Below, one piece after another: positions 57,101 to 64,000 of a stretch of 64,000 nt of DNA (the stretch's first letter is position 1; every line of letters begins with the position of its first letter). Source of the DNA: Paenibacillus sp. ACRRX (lineage in GTDB: Bacteria; Bacillota; Bacilli; Paenibacillales; Paenibacillaceae); the NCBI RefSeq assembly GCF_022346885.1, contig NZ_JAKRNK010000002.1:186001-250000 (forward strand), written 5' to 3'. The notes below the pieces were generated by a model that saw nothing but the letters and a program-made list of their open reading frames with translations, searched no databases and had not been told where the DNA came from. The position numbers were made by a program, and so were the translations under genes.

Positions 57101-59766
57101 TTCCAGACGATATGTTTCAGTTTGACAGCGGCGCTTTCATCAATCCCAGCAGCTTGCTCAACCGCCGCTCGTGCCATCTCCAGATAGGCTACACCGGGCA
57201 GTATTCTGCTGTCGTTGACGACATGATCACGCAAGAAAAACTCTTCTCCCGAAAAAATCGAGCTGTAACGCTGCTCCGCAAAATTCGAAGTATTACGATG
57301 CAGCAGCGGGTGAAGGACAGTCGCCATTTTGAGACGAGGGTCTTTCTTCTCACGACTAAATCCTGGTAATTCAACCGCTAATGGAATCCAATATCGCTCT
57401 CTTGCAAAAGGATATGTAGGAAGCGAAACTCGCTTCGGCCGGCTGCCTGCATAAAGCAAGCCCCATTCGATGTCAATGCCGGAAACCCACAACTTAGCGA
57501 GTTTATCGACTTTCCCTTGTTTCCAAACCGATTGGAGAAAGGATTTCCCTTCCTCTCCTTCGACTAATAACCCGATGCCGGATCGATTTTTGTTGACTCT
57601 TCCTCGGTGCAATCTCTCGTTGTTCTTGTTTCCATTCAAATAATCCGACCAACAATCTTTTAATTCCTGTAGTGTCGTGACAATGACAGCGAGTCTTTCT
57701 TGCATCGATTCGCGCCCTGATTGCAAGGTGTAGGCGATATCAGACAGAGGTTCATTTGTCGTGTCCAAATAGGCAAGCATGTTCTTTACATAGGCGTCGA
57801 GACACTCCTCGTTCTTGGCTGACAATACAATGACTTGAGTTCCAGCATCATTGCTTATTTGCCTTTGCCCGCGGTGGGCGATTTCGGAATACTCTTCCAA
57901 CACCACGTGAGCGTTGACACCGCCAAACCCAAACGAGCTCACACCTGCACGTCGCGGGATGTCCCTTCCAGGCTTATCCCACTCCTTTGATTCATTCAAG
58001 ATATAGAACGGACTGTCTTGCAACTCGATATATGGGTTGAGCTGCCCACCGTGAAGATTGGCCGGAAGCTTGCCGTGCTTCATGCATAACAGCACCTTGA
58101 GCAATCCCGCAATGCCAGCGGCAGGTTCCAGGTGACCCATATTGGACTTCACCGCTCCAAGCGCGCAATGGGGCTGTTCTGCGGGCAATCTGCCCCATTC
58201 CCGATACAACTCATCGAATGCCTTTTTCAGCCCATTAATTTCTATCGGATCGCCAAGTGGTGTTCCTGTTCCATGGGTTTCGATATATCCGACGGTAGCG
58301 GGATCGATGCCGGATTTCCGCCAGGCATCGACAATTAAGCTCGCCTGCGCATTCGGACTCGGCGTCGTCAGTGAATTGGCGTATCCGCCGTGATTGATAG
58401 ACGTTGCACGGATGACGGCATAGATATGGTCGCCATCATCCTCTGCCTTCCGCAGCGGCTTTAACAGCACGGCCCCGCTGCCTTCACTTCTGACATAACC
58501 GTTAGCCTGCTGGTCGAACGTCTTGCACCGTCCATCTTCGGACAGCATGCCTGCCTTGCTAAGCGCAATGTATAAATTCGGACTGGCGATGACATTGATG
58601 CCGCCCGCAATTGCTTGATCGCAATCGCCGCTCCGGATCGCTTCGATAGCTCGATGAACAGCTACTAAAGACGCGGAGCAAGCAGTATCCACCGGTTCGC
58701 TAGGCCCGTGAAAATTAAGTAAATACGAGATGCGGTTGCAAAGAATCGATTGGAACACACCGGTTGGCGTATGAGCCTGAACCTCCACATTATGTTGATT
58801 TAGCAGGTCATAATAATCGGAGCTTCCGACCCCGACGAATAATCCGATCTTGCTGCCCGATAAGTCCGAGGCTTTATAGCCCGCATCCTCAATCGCCTTC
58901 CATACTGTCTCTAAATAAATTCTTTGTCGCGGGTCCATAAGCTCCGCCTCACGGGGAGAAATGCCAAAAAAAGAGGCATCGAATGTATCTGCCTCTTTCA
59001 TGAATCCGCCCCACTTCACATTCGTAACATTCGATTGTTTAACGGTGTCACCGAAGTAGTCCTTCCAGTCCCATCGATCTAGAGGAATCTCGGTAATGAG
59101 GTTATTGCCAGCTATCAGATGATCCCACCATTGATTTAGGTTATCCGATTGCGGCATTACGCCTGCAATACCAACAATGGCAATGGGATCCAGCCCTGTG
59201 CAGTCGTCTGCATCAATACATTCTGGCCGGATTCGTTCCGCTTCAAATGACGGGTTGCACAAAGGTCGTTGGGGATCGGCTGCTAAAGTATCCGCATTTT
59301 TGTACATCTGGGCAGGGGTCATGCTGCGCTTGGATTGATCAAGCAAATAGCTGCACAACGAACGGAAAGTGATATGCTCATAAAACACGGGCGGGGAAAT
59401 CTCCAAATTGTAATACGAATTGATACGGTTTATGAATTCTGTAATCGTAATGGAGTCAAAGCCATATTCGCTTTTGTCTGCATCGAGATCGAGATTGTTC
59501 TTGTCTACAAACAAAACTGCGGAAGCGATGCCAATAATTTTTTGACATATACTGTCTAAATAAGGATGATCCTCCACTTGCGGCGTCCATTCCTCGCTGT
59601 AAATGTGCTGCTCAGGTGTTTCCACTCTTACAGTCGTTTCAGCAACATGCTCGTTTACCCGCCGCTTAATTGCTTGAATGATCCGAAACCCTTCCTCTGA
59701 AGACATCTGTCCATCCCTTACCATATGCAGGACTTGCTCGATCCTCATCCAGTTATCCATCATCAT
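51190..59766 (-). CDS. trans-AT PKS: dock-ACP-KS-DH-KR-ACP-KS-KR0
   Basis: 2858 residues. Three consecutive ATGs start the frame; GGAGGG at 59770-59775 favours the second (59763, 6 nt spacing) over the first (3 nt). Residues 1-42 form a docking-like helical segment (QVLHMVRDGQMSSEEGFRI). Then ACP Ser105; KS 193-626 (DTACSAS, Cys363, His498, His545); DH 815-1105 (His848, HPSLMD Asp1019; the motif Gly is Asp852); KR about 1120-1525 (TGGTGGLG, Tyr1447, IIQDR, B-type); ACP Ser1617; KS about 1747-2185 (ETACSSS, Cys1917, His2052, His2100); degenerate KR about 2415-2830. Module 1 should give an olefin. The second KS with its dead KR is completed by the MT-ACP of the next protein (module 2), predicting an alpha-methyl-beta-keto unit. 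The N-terminal ACP belongs to a module whose KS is on another protein outside the window. Confidence 0.94.
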   Translation of the reverse strand: MMMDNWMRIEQVLHMVRDGQMSSEEGFRIIQAIKRRVNEHVAETTVRVETPEQHIYSEEWTPQVEDHPYLDSICQKIIGIASAVLFVDKNNLDLDADKSEYGFDSITITEFINRINSYYNLEISPPVFYEHITFRSLCSYLLDQSKRSMTPAQMYKNADTLAADPQRPLCNPSFEAERIRPECIDADDCTGLDPIAIVGIAGVMPQSDNLNQWWDHLIAGNNLITEIPLDRWDWKDYFGDTVKQSNVTNVKWGGFMKEADTFDASFFGISPREAELMDPRQRIYLETVWKAIEDAGYKASDLSGSKIGLFVGVGSSDYYDLLNQHNVEVQAHTPTGVFQSILCNRISYLLNFHGPSEPVDTACSASLVAVHRAIEAIRSGDCDQAIAGGINVIASPNLYIALSKAGMLSEDGRCKTFDQQANGYVRSEGSGAVLLKPLRKAEDDGDHIYAVIRATSINHGGYANSLTTPSPNAQASLIVDAWRKSGIDPATVGYIETHGTGTPLGDPIEINGLKKAFDELYREWGRLPAEQPHCALGAVKSNMGHLEPAAGIAGLLKVLLCMKHGKLPANLHGGQLNPYIELQDSPFYILNESKEWDKPGRDIPRRAGVSSFGFGGVNAHVVLEEYSEIAHRGQRQISNDAGTQVIVLSAKNEECLDAYVKNMLAYLDTTNEPLSDIAYTLQSGRESMQERLAVIVTTLQELKDCWSDYLNGNKNNERLHRGRVNKNRSGIGLLVEGEEGKSFLQSVWKQGKVDKLAKLWVSGIDIEWGLLYAGSRPKRVSLPTYPFARERYWIPLAVELPGFSREKKDPRLKMATVLHPLLHRNTSNFAEQRYSSIFSGEEFFLRDHVVNDSRILPGVAYLEMARAAVEQAAGIDESAAVKLKHIVWKSPIRVEDTPIQVHIRLYLEDNGEICFEVYKEADGKEERFIFSQGRAVISNIEKKVTSITRQQVEAQEGLTRFTSAQFYETLHKFGLMYGASHQAIEYVCAGTQQALAKLSLPSHLADSQHHYVLHPSLMDAALQVSVALTSGLSAESPDGQRPSLPFALEELEVFAPCTSSMWAHVRYSAGSSPDDRVQKLDIEIYDEDTGSMCVRMNGFTSRVLNGDGSASESERTTGTIMLQPCWQEQRIDHPTAVPEYGLHVVLLCEGQEAWQEQMAQHADTVCIRLHKTVEESAIEERFQCYGLQVLEQIQSLIRSRPDKHVLLQLVIPNHGERQLFAGLAGLLHTARLEHPKLIGQLLEVDPDEAATVLTDQLFESKHYPAEVHIRYFEGKRLTAGWIEREVAEQNLAYPWKDRGIYLITGGTGGLGHIFAEEAARQVKDAVLILTGRSLLTDEKQMKLRALEALGAKVEYRQADVTDRQVVFNLIRDIQDDYGGLNGIIHGAGIIQDRFILQKSAAETEDVLAPKVLGLVHLDKASKNIHLDFFILFSSVTAVLGNPGQADYAMANSFMDRYAKYRSELVTAGRRHGHTLSINWPLWKEGGMRIDAQSEKSLALRTGMLPMNTRTGIRLLYAGIALGNHQIAAAHGDMRKLRTQGFAIRAEVESAANRYTTVAEKSSESDHIITESGDKITNKRMLMGKVLTAILHIVSGILKVKFEDIDVDAEFGEHGFDSIMLTELANKLNEAYKLELTPTIFFEFPAIRSFIEYLVSEHEDALAKKLGAGNSTENQVQISAQCCRFAADSISVDAEVPILTDERMHSEAATMRNADDGELVPCHSVTDSTGRTSCPGDESTDRAAMTQEPIAIIGMSGKFPMAEDIDDLWANLVDGKHCISEIPKDRWDWEAYYGDPVDEVNRTNIKWGGFIDGIDEFDPLFFGISPKEAEFMDPQQRLLMTYAWKAIEDAGYSARSLSGSSMGIFVGTMSSDYSHMLTAAKVGIEGYSSTGKVSSIGPNRMSYFLNVHGPSEPIETACSSSLIAIHRAVNAIHCGDCDTAIVGGVNTLLTPSEYISFNKAGMLSKDGKCKTFSAHADGYVRGEGVGMLMLKKLKAAEMAGDHIYGVIKGTSENHGGRASSLTAPNPKAQAELLKQAYNKAKVDPATISYIEAHGTGTQLGDPIEINGLKSAFKELSEAYGHSGAEGCAYCGIGSIKANIGHLELAAGIAGLIKVLLQFKHQTLVKNLHLDVVNPYIQLENSPFYLVQETTAWKPLCDALGRDMPRRAGVSSFGFGGANAHIVLEEYISKENHSDSVLKLENPAVIVFSARTKERLMSQAKQFLIALEENKYTTAQLVDIAYTLQVGRDAMEYRLGLFVNSVDELQVKLMRVVEEKFNIGYRNTEEVRDIEEVYQGRVKRLTETIDGTGTGDIGITEEETAAEWIRHRNYSNLLKGWVEGLRVDWHKLYTGCRPRRMSLPTYPFAKERYWVPRAESSPMSSGQIKSAAENILVSAVKHADSVSSPPNVGIPQTNHTVMLTPVWQKYDWTKTAHADPSVSNQILLIGDRETLRHEIREYYPNAHVVVISTNHTVDDVTRQLEALGTIEHILWIAPDFNSLAVSDERFIVGQEEGAVPIFRLMKSLLRLGYGNARLEWTMATIQATAVHKHETIDPTHASIYGLAQLMRQQFPHWNIRLLDLEADAQPPLAELVMSPVGSAQGVPSVYRNGEWYFQELIPVTNRRTKPTLIKQRGVYVVIGAAGDAAEIWSEYMIRTYEARLIWIGVNDSTMQGGLNRLATRGYRIEFIPADTENAAELSRAVQEIKLRYSHIDGAVIMEILRSGVALAQEEVGRFRSQLLANIAVSMAIAQLIGREPLDFVLYLRTAGSSVEQLEDSSTAASETFKRAFAHRLALQWPCAIKVMNWGSEKLPPQEAQQQTADNLQALEVLLTHSIHQMTIMGPSGSLNKANINLQQTIVMV
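51277..52524 (-). other. Degenerate C-terminal ketoreductase domain (KR0)
   Basis: This domain is homologous to the intact C-terminal KR of the 3210-10190 gene (shared SEYMIRTY, EPLDFVL and KVMNWG stretches). The NADP motif reads GAAGDAAE at 2637-2644. Where Ser and Tyr should stand the sequence is YLRTAGSSVEQLEDSST, with no Tyr. It is probably inactive. Confidence 0.85.
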
Positions 59767-59769
59767 AGG

Positions 59770-59775
59770 CCCTCC
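59770..59775 (-). promoter_or_regulatory. Ribosome binding site GGAGGG before three tandem ATGs
   Basis: Spacing to the three consecutive in-frame ATGs is 3, 6 and 9 nt. The second (59761-59763) or third (59758-59760) is best placed; the difference is one or two N-terminal Met residues. Confidence 0.7.
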
Positions 59776-59826
59776 GTTTGCTTATACTGCCTGTTCAAGA
59801 ACAACCTTGTATATCAATAATCTCGA

Positions 59827-62800
59827 TTAGTGAATCAGGGATCGGTGCAAACTTCGGGTCCTCCGGTTCAAGACATCGGCCGTCTCAGTCATTAATTTTA
59901 CCGCGATCTCATCGACATGACGATTGCGCCAGTGTTCAAACGATGTACCTTTTACCCATTGATTAAATGCCCCCAATGCAGGACCGCAGTGAATCTGATA
60001 ATCAACTTGGCAGCCTGGTGTACCCTGTAAAGCAATTCGTGTCGAATAAACAAAATACCATTTGAATATTAAAGCCATCTTGTGCTTCGGATTTTGTTCC
60101 GCCTTTTCGATTTCCTGAGCAGAATGATGTGCTTTGACTTTCTGGTACACTTCCTCAAAGCTCATCTTGAAGTATTTCTCTTGAAGCTGTTGTTTCTCTT
60201 TTTCGGGAATTTCATCGATTGCGTTATATTGGCGGTACAGCTCATGTAGTTTATTTGCTCTCGCGGGGAAAAACACCCCTTTGCGCAAAACCTGGACCTT
60301 CGCTCCCATTTCAAACATATCTCCCGCCGGGGCATAGGCCGTATCCTGAATATTCATTTGCAGCAGCAAATCTTTGACAGCATCGCTGGTCCCTGCCTCT
60401 ACCGTGCACTGATTAATCGAGCCCGTTACAATAAAATCAGCACCCAAGATAAAGGCCGCTGCAGCGGCTGCAGGCATCCCAATTCCACCTGCGGCGCCGA
60501 TCCCCACTTTTTGACGATACCCATACTTTCTGCAGATCTCGTCACGAAGCATTAGAATCGCTGGCAGCAAAACATTGGCCACTCCTCCGTCGGTATGTCC
60601 GCCTGAATCCGCTTCTAGACATAAGTCGTCTGCCATTGGCACTTGCCGCAGCAGGTTTGCTTGTTCTCTCGTTATTTTGTGCTGGTCGATGAGACGCTCC
60701 ACCATATACTCAGGTGCTGGACTTAAGAAGATTTCCGCTACTTCCGGTCTGGAGACTTTGCCGATGATTCTATGTTTGATCGAGACACTTCCGTCCAAAT
60801 TGCTGGATAGTCCCATGGCTCTATATTTAATAAGTGATGGGGTAATCGTCATGTAAGCGGACGCTTCGATCAGATTCACACCGTATTTCATATAGAGATC
60901 GACGTTACTTTCCTCCCTTTCCGGGTGATACGGACTATGCAGTAAATTCATGCCATAGGTTTGCCCTTGATACAGCTCTCTTTGTATGTACTGAATGTCT
61001 CGTTCTACTTCATCCAACTTCATTCCCCCGGTGCCAAGGAAGCCCATCATGCCTGACTTTCCCATTCGAACCACTAGCTCCTTGGAAGCAATTCCTTTGT
61101 ACATGCCCCCTGTCAAATAAGCATATTTAAGATTGTAAGTTTTCCTGAACTGTTCAGACCCCAGTGATTCTGCCGTAATCCCGTATGCGAGTGAATGAGG
61201 CACTGTCGCCTCTTCATTGATAAAATGCTTTATCACTGCTGGAACCTTGGCCTGTATGCCAACCTCTTGATAAGCTTCACCATTTAGCTCATCACGATTA
61301 TTTTGAGTATGCGGAGCTGGATACTCTATGATCGGCTGACATTCTTGCTCCAAGTCAATGACAATCGGTTCGGCTTCCTGACGAATTTTGCTGGTCAGAC
61401 CGGACAATACAATACCGGGACCTATTTCCTTAATCTCAATAGATGCAAAGCCCATGAGCACTTGAACGATTTCGCACCATTTAACGGAATGCGTAATTTG
61501 TTTAATCAAATTTAATTTGAGTTCAGATGGCCGGTATGGTCGGGCAGTGACATTAGCAATAACGGGAATGTTTGGAGCCATAAACTCGAAAGATTCAATA
61601 TACTGCTCGAATTGATCTCTCGCCTCCGCCATATAGCGCGAATGAAAAGCCCCACTTACTTTTAATGGGATGCATCTCGCCCCTTTAATTTGCTCAAACA
61701 CTGGCTGGGCTCGTTCAATGTCTTCTTTCCTGCCTGCAATTACGATTTGTTTGGGGGAATTGTAGTTTGCGATGTCAATGAAATCCAACTGAGGATGCTG
61801 TTTGAGCACGCGGCTGACCGTCTCGCCGTCTAAGCCGATTACAGCTGCCATTCCGCCACCCGCAGCGCGACTCATCAGCTCCCCCCTTTTTTTCACCAGC
61901 TTCAGTCCGGTAGGGAAATCAAAAGCACCCGCTGCAAATAAAGCATTATACTCACCCAAGCTATGTCCTGCAAGCAGATCGGGTTTGACCCCTGAGTCCT
62001 CTTTCGCTTTCAAAAACATCAATGCATTTACGGTATAAAGAGCAGGCTGGGTGTAGTCCGTCTGATTCAATTTCCCTTGCGGATCTTGCAGGCACAACTC
62101 TTTTATCGAATAACCGAGTATTTCATCCGCTTGGTTCGTAATTTCAGGAAATCGATCGAACAATTCCCCTCCCATTCCTTTCCCTTGAGATCCTTGTCCC
62201 GGAAACACATAAGCAAGCATCGGTTTCTCCTCCTTGGTCACCGTAACCTTGTTATTGCTTGAATACTGGGCCACTATACGGCTTACATTTGACGTCTCAT
62301 GCTGAAAAGGCGTTAGCACAGGCAGAATGATTTCAGTCTCAGCGATGTTTATCGAGCGTTTCATCAGGGCAGCAAGTGTTCCCGAAGGACCCAAGTCCAA
62401 ATAAACGCCACGCCTTATATGTTTCTGCAGAAAAGAGATTGCGTTGGTAAACAGAATCGGCATACGCACGGCTTTCCATAAATAGTCCTGCTCCAATTGA
62501 TCGATCTGTCTGCCATAAACGCTTGATATAAATGGAATTTGTGGATTCTGAAACTTAAATCTTCTTAAAAAGCCGATATACTCAGCTTCCGCCGGATCGA
62601 GCATGGAAGAATGAAAGCCTTGGGTAACAGGAATATTCTGGCATAAAATGCCTTGAGCTTTGACATGTTGCTCTACTTTTTTTATTGATTCTCGGGCTCC
62701 CGCCACAACAAAATGGGCATCGTTATTGATTGAGCTGATTTCACAATTCTCGCGCAGAACAGAGTCGGAGTTGTACCATGCGCGATCATGTAATATCGCA

Positions 62801-63216
62801 AGCATACTGCCTGGTAAACACAAAGATTCCAATTGCATTGCTTGAACGGCAACCGCATGGAGCGCGTCTTCAACACTAATAACTCCAGCTGCTACCGCAG
62901 CGGAAAATTCCCCCAGACTCGACCCAACCACAATGTCAGGCTGCAATCCGCTCGTTTTCAACAATTCGGTCAAGGCATGCTCCACCATAAAAATGGCGCA
63001 ATGTGTGTACAGGGTACGATCGAAGGGTGTGCTGCGGCTTTTTTCTGGATGGTACAGCTCGTTCAGAATCGATTCGCCAATCCATTCTTGTAATTGGTTA
63101 TCCATACGCTGCATGTGAGATCGAAATATTGCATTCTCTTGAAACAACGTCCGTCCCATCTGATAGTATTGTGATCCCTGACCCGAATACATAAATATGA
63201 TAGGTTGTCTCACCAT
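59827..63216 (-). CDS. Trans-acting acylhydrolase-like AT + malonyl AT + PfaD-type enoyl reductase
   Basis: 1129 residues; AAGGAG 5 nt before the ATG. AT-like domain 1 at about 5-305: GQGSQ at 12-16, nucleophile Ser100 in GSSLGE, His202 in GFHS, but Gln125 where malonyl transferases have the carboxylate-binding Arg (25 residues after the Ser). This is the signature of PedC-type acylhydrolases, which clear stalled acyl-ACPs. AT domain 2 at about 333-605: GQGSQ, GHSLGE with Ser419, Arg444, GAFHS with His525; the canonical malonyl-CoA type. ER at about 650-1129: FMN-dependent PfaD/2-nitropropane-dioxygenase family, with [11 protein letters not shown], a [12 protein letters not shown] stretch and the [11 protein letters not shown] start. 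The same AT-AT-ER order is known from trans-AT systems such as mupirocin MmpC. It presumably serves all modules here, since none has its own AT, and can reduce selected enoyl intermediates in trans. It lies 60 bp upstream of the first complete PKS gene. Confidence 0.94.
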   Translation of the reverse strand: MVRQPIIFMYSGQGSQYYQMGRTLFQENAIFRSHMQRMDNQLQEWIGESILNELYHPEKSRSTPFDRTLYTHCAIFMVEHALTELLKTSGLQPDIVVGSSLGEFSAAVAAGVISVEDALHAVAVQAMQLESLCLPGSMLAILHDRAWYNSDSVLRENCEISSINNDAHFVVAGARESIKKVEQHVKAQGILCQNIPVTQGFHSSMLDPAEAEYIGFLRRFKFQNPQIPFISSVYGRQIDQLEQDYLWKAVRMPILFTNAISFLQKHIRRGVYLDLGPSGTLAALMKRSINIAETEIILPVLTPFQHETSNVSRIVAQYSSNNKVTVTKEEKPMLAYVFPGQGSQGKGMGGELFDRFPEITNQADEILGYSIKELCLQDPQGKLNQTDYTQPALYTVNALMFLKAKEDSGVKPDLLAGHSLGEYNALFAAGAFDFPTGLKLVKKRGELMSRAAGGGMAAVIGLDGETVSRVLKQHPQLDFIDIANYNSPKQIVIAGRKEDIERAQPVFEQIKGARCIPLKVSGAFHSRYMAEARDQFEQYIESFEFMAPNIPVIANVTARPYRPSELKLNLIKQITHSVKWCEIVQVLMGFASIEIKEIGPGIVLSGLTSKIRQEAEPIVIDLEQECQPIIEYPAPHTQNNRDELNGEAYQEVGIQAKVPAVIKHFINEEATVPHSLAYGITAESLGSEQFRKTYNLKYAYLTGGMYKGIASKELVVRMGKSGMMGFLGTGGMKLDEVERDIQYIQRELYQGQTYGMNLLHSPYHPEREESNVDLYMKYGVNLIEASAYMTITPSLIKYRAMGLSSNLDGSVSIKHRIIGKVSRPEVAEIFLSPAPEYMVERLIDQHKITREQANLLRQVPMADDLCLEADSGGHTDGGVANVLLPAILMLRDEICRKYGYRQKVGIGAAGGIGMPAAAAAAFILGADFIVTGSINQCTVEAGTSDAVKDLLLQMNIQDTAYAPAGDMFEMGAKVQVLRKGVFFPARANKLHELYRQYNAIDEIPEKEKQQLQEKYFKMSFEEVYQKVKAHHSAQEIEKAEQNPKHKMALIFKWYFVYSTRIALQGTPGCQVDYQIHCGPALGAFNQWVKGTSFEHWRNRHVDEIAVKLMTETADVLNRRTRSLHRSLIH

Positions 63217-63302
63217 GATTGCTCCTTCTTACGCCAGCTTCCTTCATCATGAAATAGCTTCCAGTCTCAGCAAGCGACTATACTTCTTGAGGCGATCTTA
63301 TC

Positions 63303-64000
63303 TTAAGCCTGCGCTGTGCTCCAATAATGAACAAGCTCCGAAATCTTGCTTCCATTGGAAGCAAAAAACTCGAGCGTCGTGAGATGCAGCTTAGGTTTGC
63401 GTTCTACCGGCTTGGCGATTCTAATCCAGCATTCCTTGTCCATTGTCCTAGCTGCGCGGAAGGATTCGCAATACAGTGGTATGAACAGTTTCTGCTCCCC
63501 ATCCATTGCTTGCGGGAACCATACTCCGCTCCCGATAATCGCGCCTTCAATCAGTGCAGGATGGAACATGAACCCGGCGGCACCGGGGAGTGCTTCTTTC
63601 CCCAGCACAACCCTCAAGCAGCATTCACCGTTCTCTCCTTCATATCTTATCCCTTCCACAAGCATAATTCCTTCATGAAACAAGTTCTGCTGGCGACATT
63701 TTTCGTAATATGCAGCTAGGCGCTCTTCCTGGTTGGTTTCAAGTTGAATTCGGGCAATATCCAATCTTTCATGAAACACCAAGCTCTCACGCATATACAT
63801 TCGCGCCGTGATCAACAACAGGCGCTTATTAAGCCGTTTTCCACTTGTTTCTTCGTCGCTTTCAATTCGAATGTCCCAAGATCCCGCTTCTGTCTCTCGG
63901 GATTGAATACATAATAGAACATCCTTGTCATTTCTGATGAGAAATGGGGCATAGACGGTAAGATTACGGAGCTCAAGCCGTGTAAAATCATATCCCTGCT
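63303..64000 (-). CDS. PKS protein, partial: C-terminal part of a dehydratase-type double-hotdog domain
   Basis: The frame is open from the right edge to a TAA at 63303-63305 (about 231 residues); the N-terminus is outside the window. The whole visible part fits the second half of a PKS DH domain: ELRNLTVYAPF, the FMFHPALIEGAI motif, then FIPLYCESFRAA, closest in style to the N-terminal DH of the 3210-10190 gene. The catalytic Asp of HPxxxD is Glu here (HPALIE). The protein ends right after the DH (HYWSTAQA) with no docking helix. It could be the tail of a KS-DH half-module or a free-standing DH. It lies 86 bp upstream of the AT-AT-ER gene and is probably in the same operon. Confidence 0.8.
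   Translation of the reverse strand, partial: QGYDFTRLELRNLTVYAPFLIRNDKDVLLCIQSRETEAGSWDIRIESDEETSGKRLNKRLLLITARMYMRESLVFHERLDIARIQLETNQEERLAAYYEKCRQQNLFHEGIMLVEGIRYEGENGECCLRVVLGKEALPGAAGFMFHPALIEGAIIGSGVWFPQAMDGEQKLFIPLYCESFRAARTMDKECWIRIAKPVERKPKLHLTTLEFFASNGSKISELVHYWSTAQA

Noticed and set aside
59827-63216. Two malonyl transferases in one protein
   Set aside because: Only the second has the Arg needed for malonyl binding; the first has Gln and fits an acylhydrolase.
1-64000. NRPS domains, thioesterase, transporters, regulators, tRNA or rRNA genes, insertion sequences, CRISPR arrays
   Set aside because: Searched for by eye on both strands; no adenylation or condensation motifs, release domain, transposase, RNA gene or spaced repeats were found.

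Overview
The window is the interior of a very large trans-acyltransferase (trans-AT) modular polyketide synthase (PKS) locus. Every credible gene lies on the minus strand, so transcription runs right to left. Strong GGAGG-type ribosome binding sites, intermediate GC and PKS linkers of the kind known from bacilli suggest a Bacillota host, most likely Paenibacillaceae (Paenibacillus or Brevibacillus). That assignment is inference; no taxonomic marker gene is present.

Layout in transcription order. (1) 64000-63303, partial: the C-terminal half of a PKS dehydratase (DH)-type domain whose N-terminus lies outside the window. (2) 63216-59827: an acylhydrolase-like AT + malonyl-type AT + PfaD-type enoyl reductase (ER) fusion, supplying extender loading, proofreading and enoyl reduction in trans. 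(3) 59766-51190: dock-ACP-KS-DH-KR-ACP-KS-KR(dead). (4) 51092-34518: MT-ACP-KS-ACP-KS-DH(dead)-KR-ACP-KS-KR-ACP-KS-DH-KR(dead). (5) 34459-16130: MT-ACP-KS-KR-ACP-KS-KR-ACP-KS-DH-KR-ACP(dead)-ACP-KS-DH-KR-dock. (6) 16036-10223: dock-ACP-KS-KR-ACP-KS. (7) 10190-3210: DH-ACP-KR-KS-DH-KR. (8) 3155-1, partial: MT-ACP-KS(non-elongating), running off the left edge. Gaps between genes are only 32 to 97 bp and no promoter is apparent, so this looks like one operon read from outside the window. No stretch over 300 bp lacks a gene.

Fourteen ketosynthases (KS) are visible. None carries an integrated AT; most are followed instead by the conserved LPTYPF-type post-KS linker. Read collinearly, the modules in the window predict (inference): M1 olefin; M2 alpha-methyl-beta-keto; M3 keto (bare KS-ACP module); M4 hydroxyl (A-type KR); M5 hydroxyl (B-type); M6 alpha-methyl with beta-keto (DH intact, KR dead); M7 hydroxyl (B-type); M8 hydroxyl (A-type); M9 and M10 olefins; M11 hydroxyl (A-type); M12 olefin by the split KS // DH-ACP-KR arrangement; M13 olefin with doubtful alpha-methyl; then a non-elongating KS. 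The enoyl reductase may saturate some olefins in trans. The product is not identified. Loading module, offloading thioesterase, any HMG-CoA-synthase-type beta-branching cassette, transport and regulation are not in the window.

The most notable signals are: a module split repeated at three gene junctions between KR and methyltransferase (MT), with complementary KR/MT decay; a KS that has lost its HGTGT histidine; an ACP with Gln in place of the phosphopantetheine Ser; KS types that track the stereotype of the upstream KR and move between proteins as ACP-KS blocks; and one place where that rule is broken.
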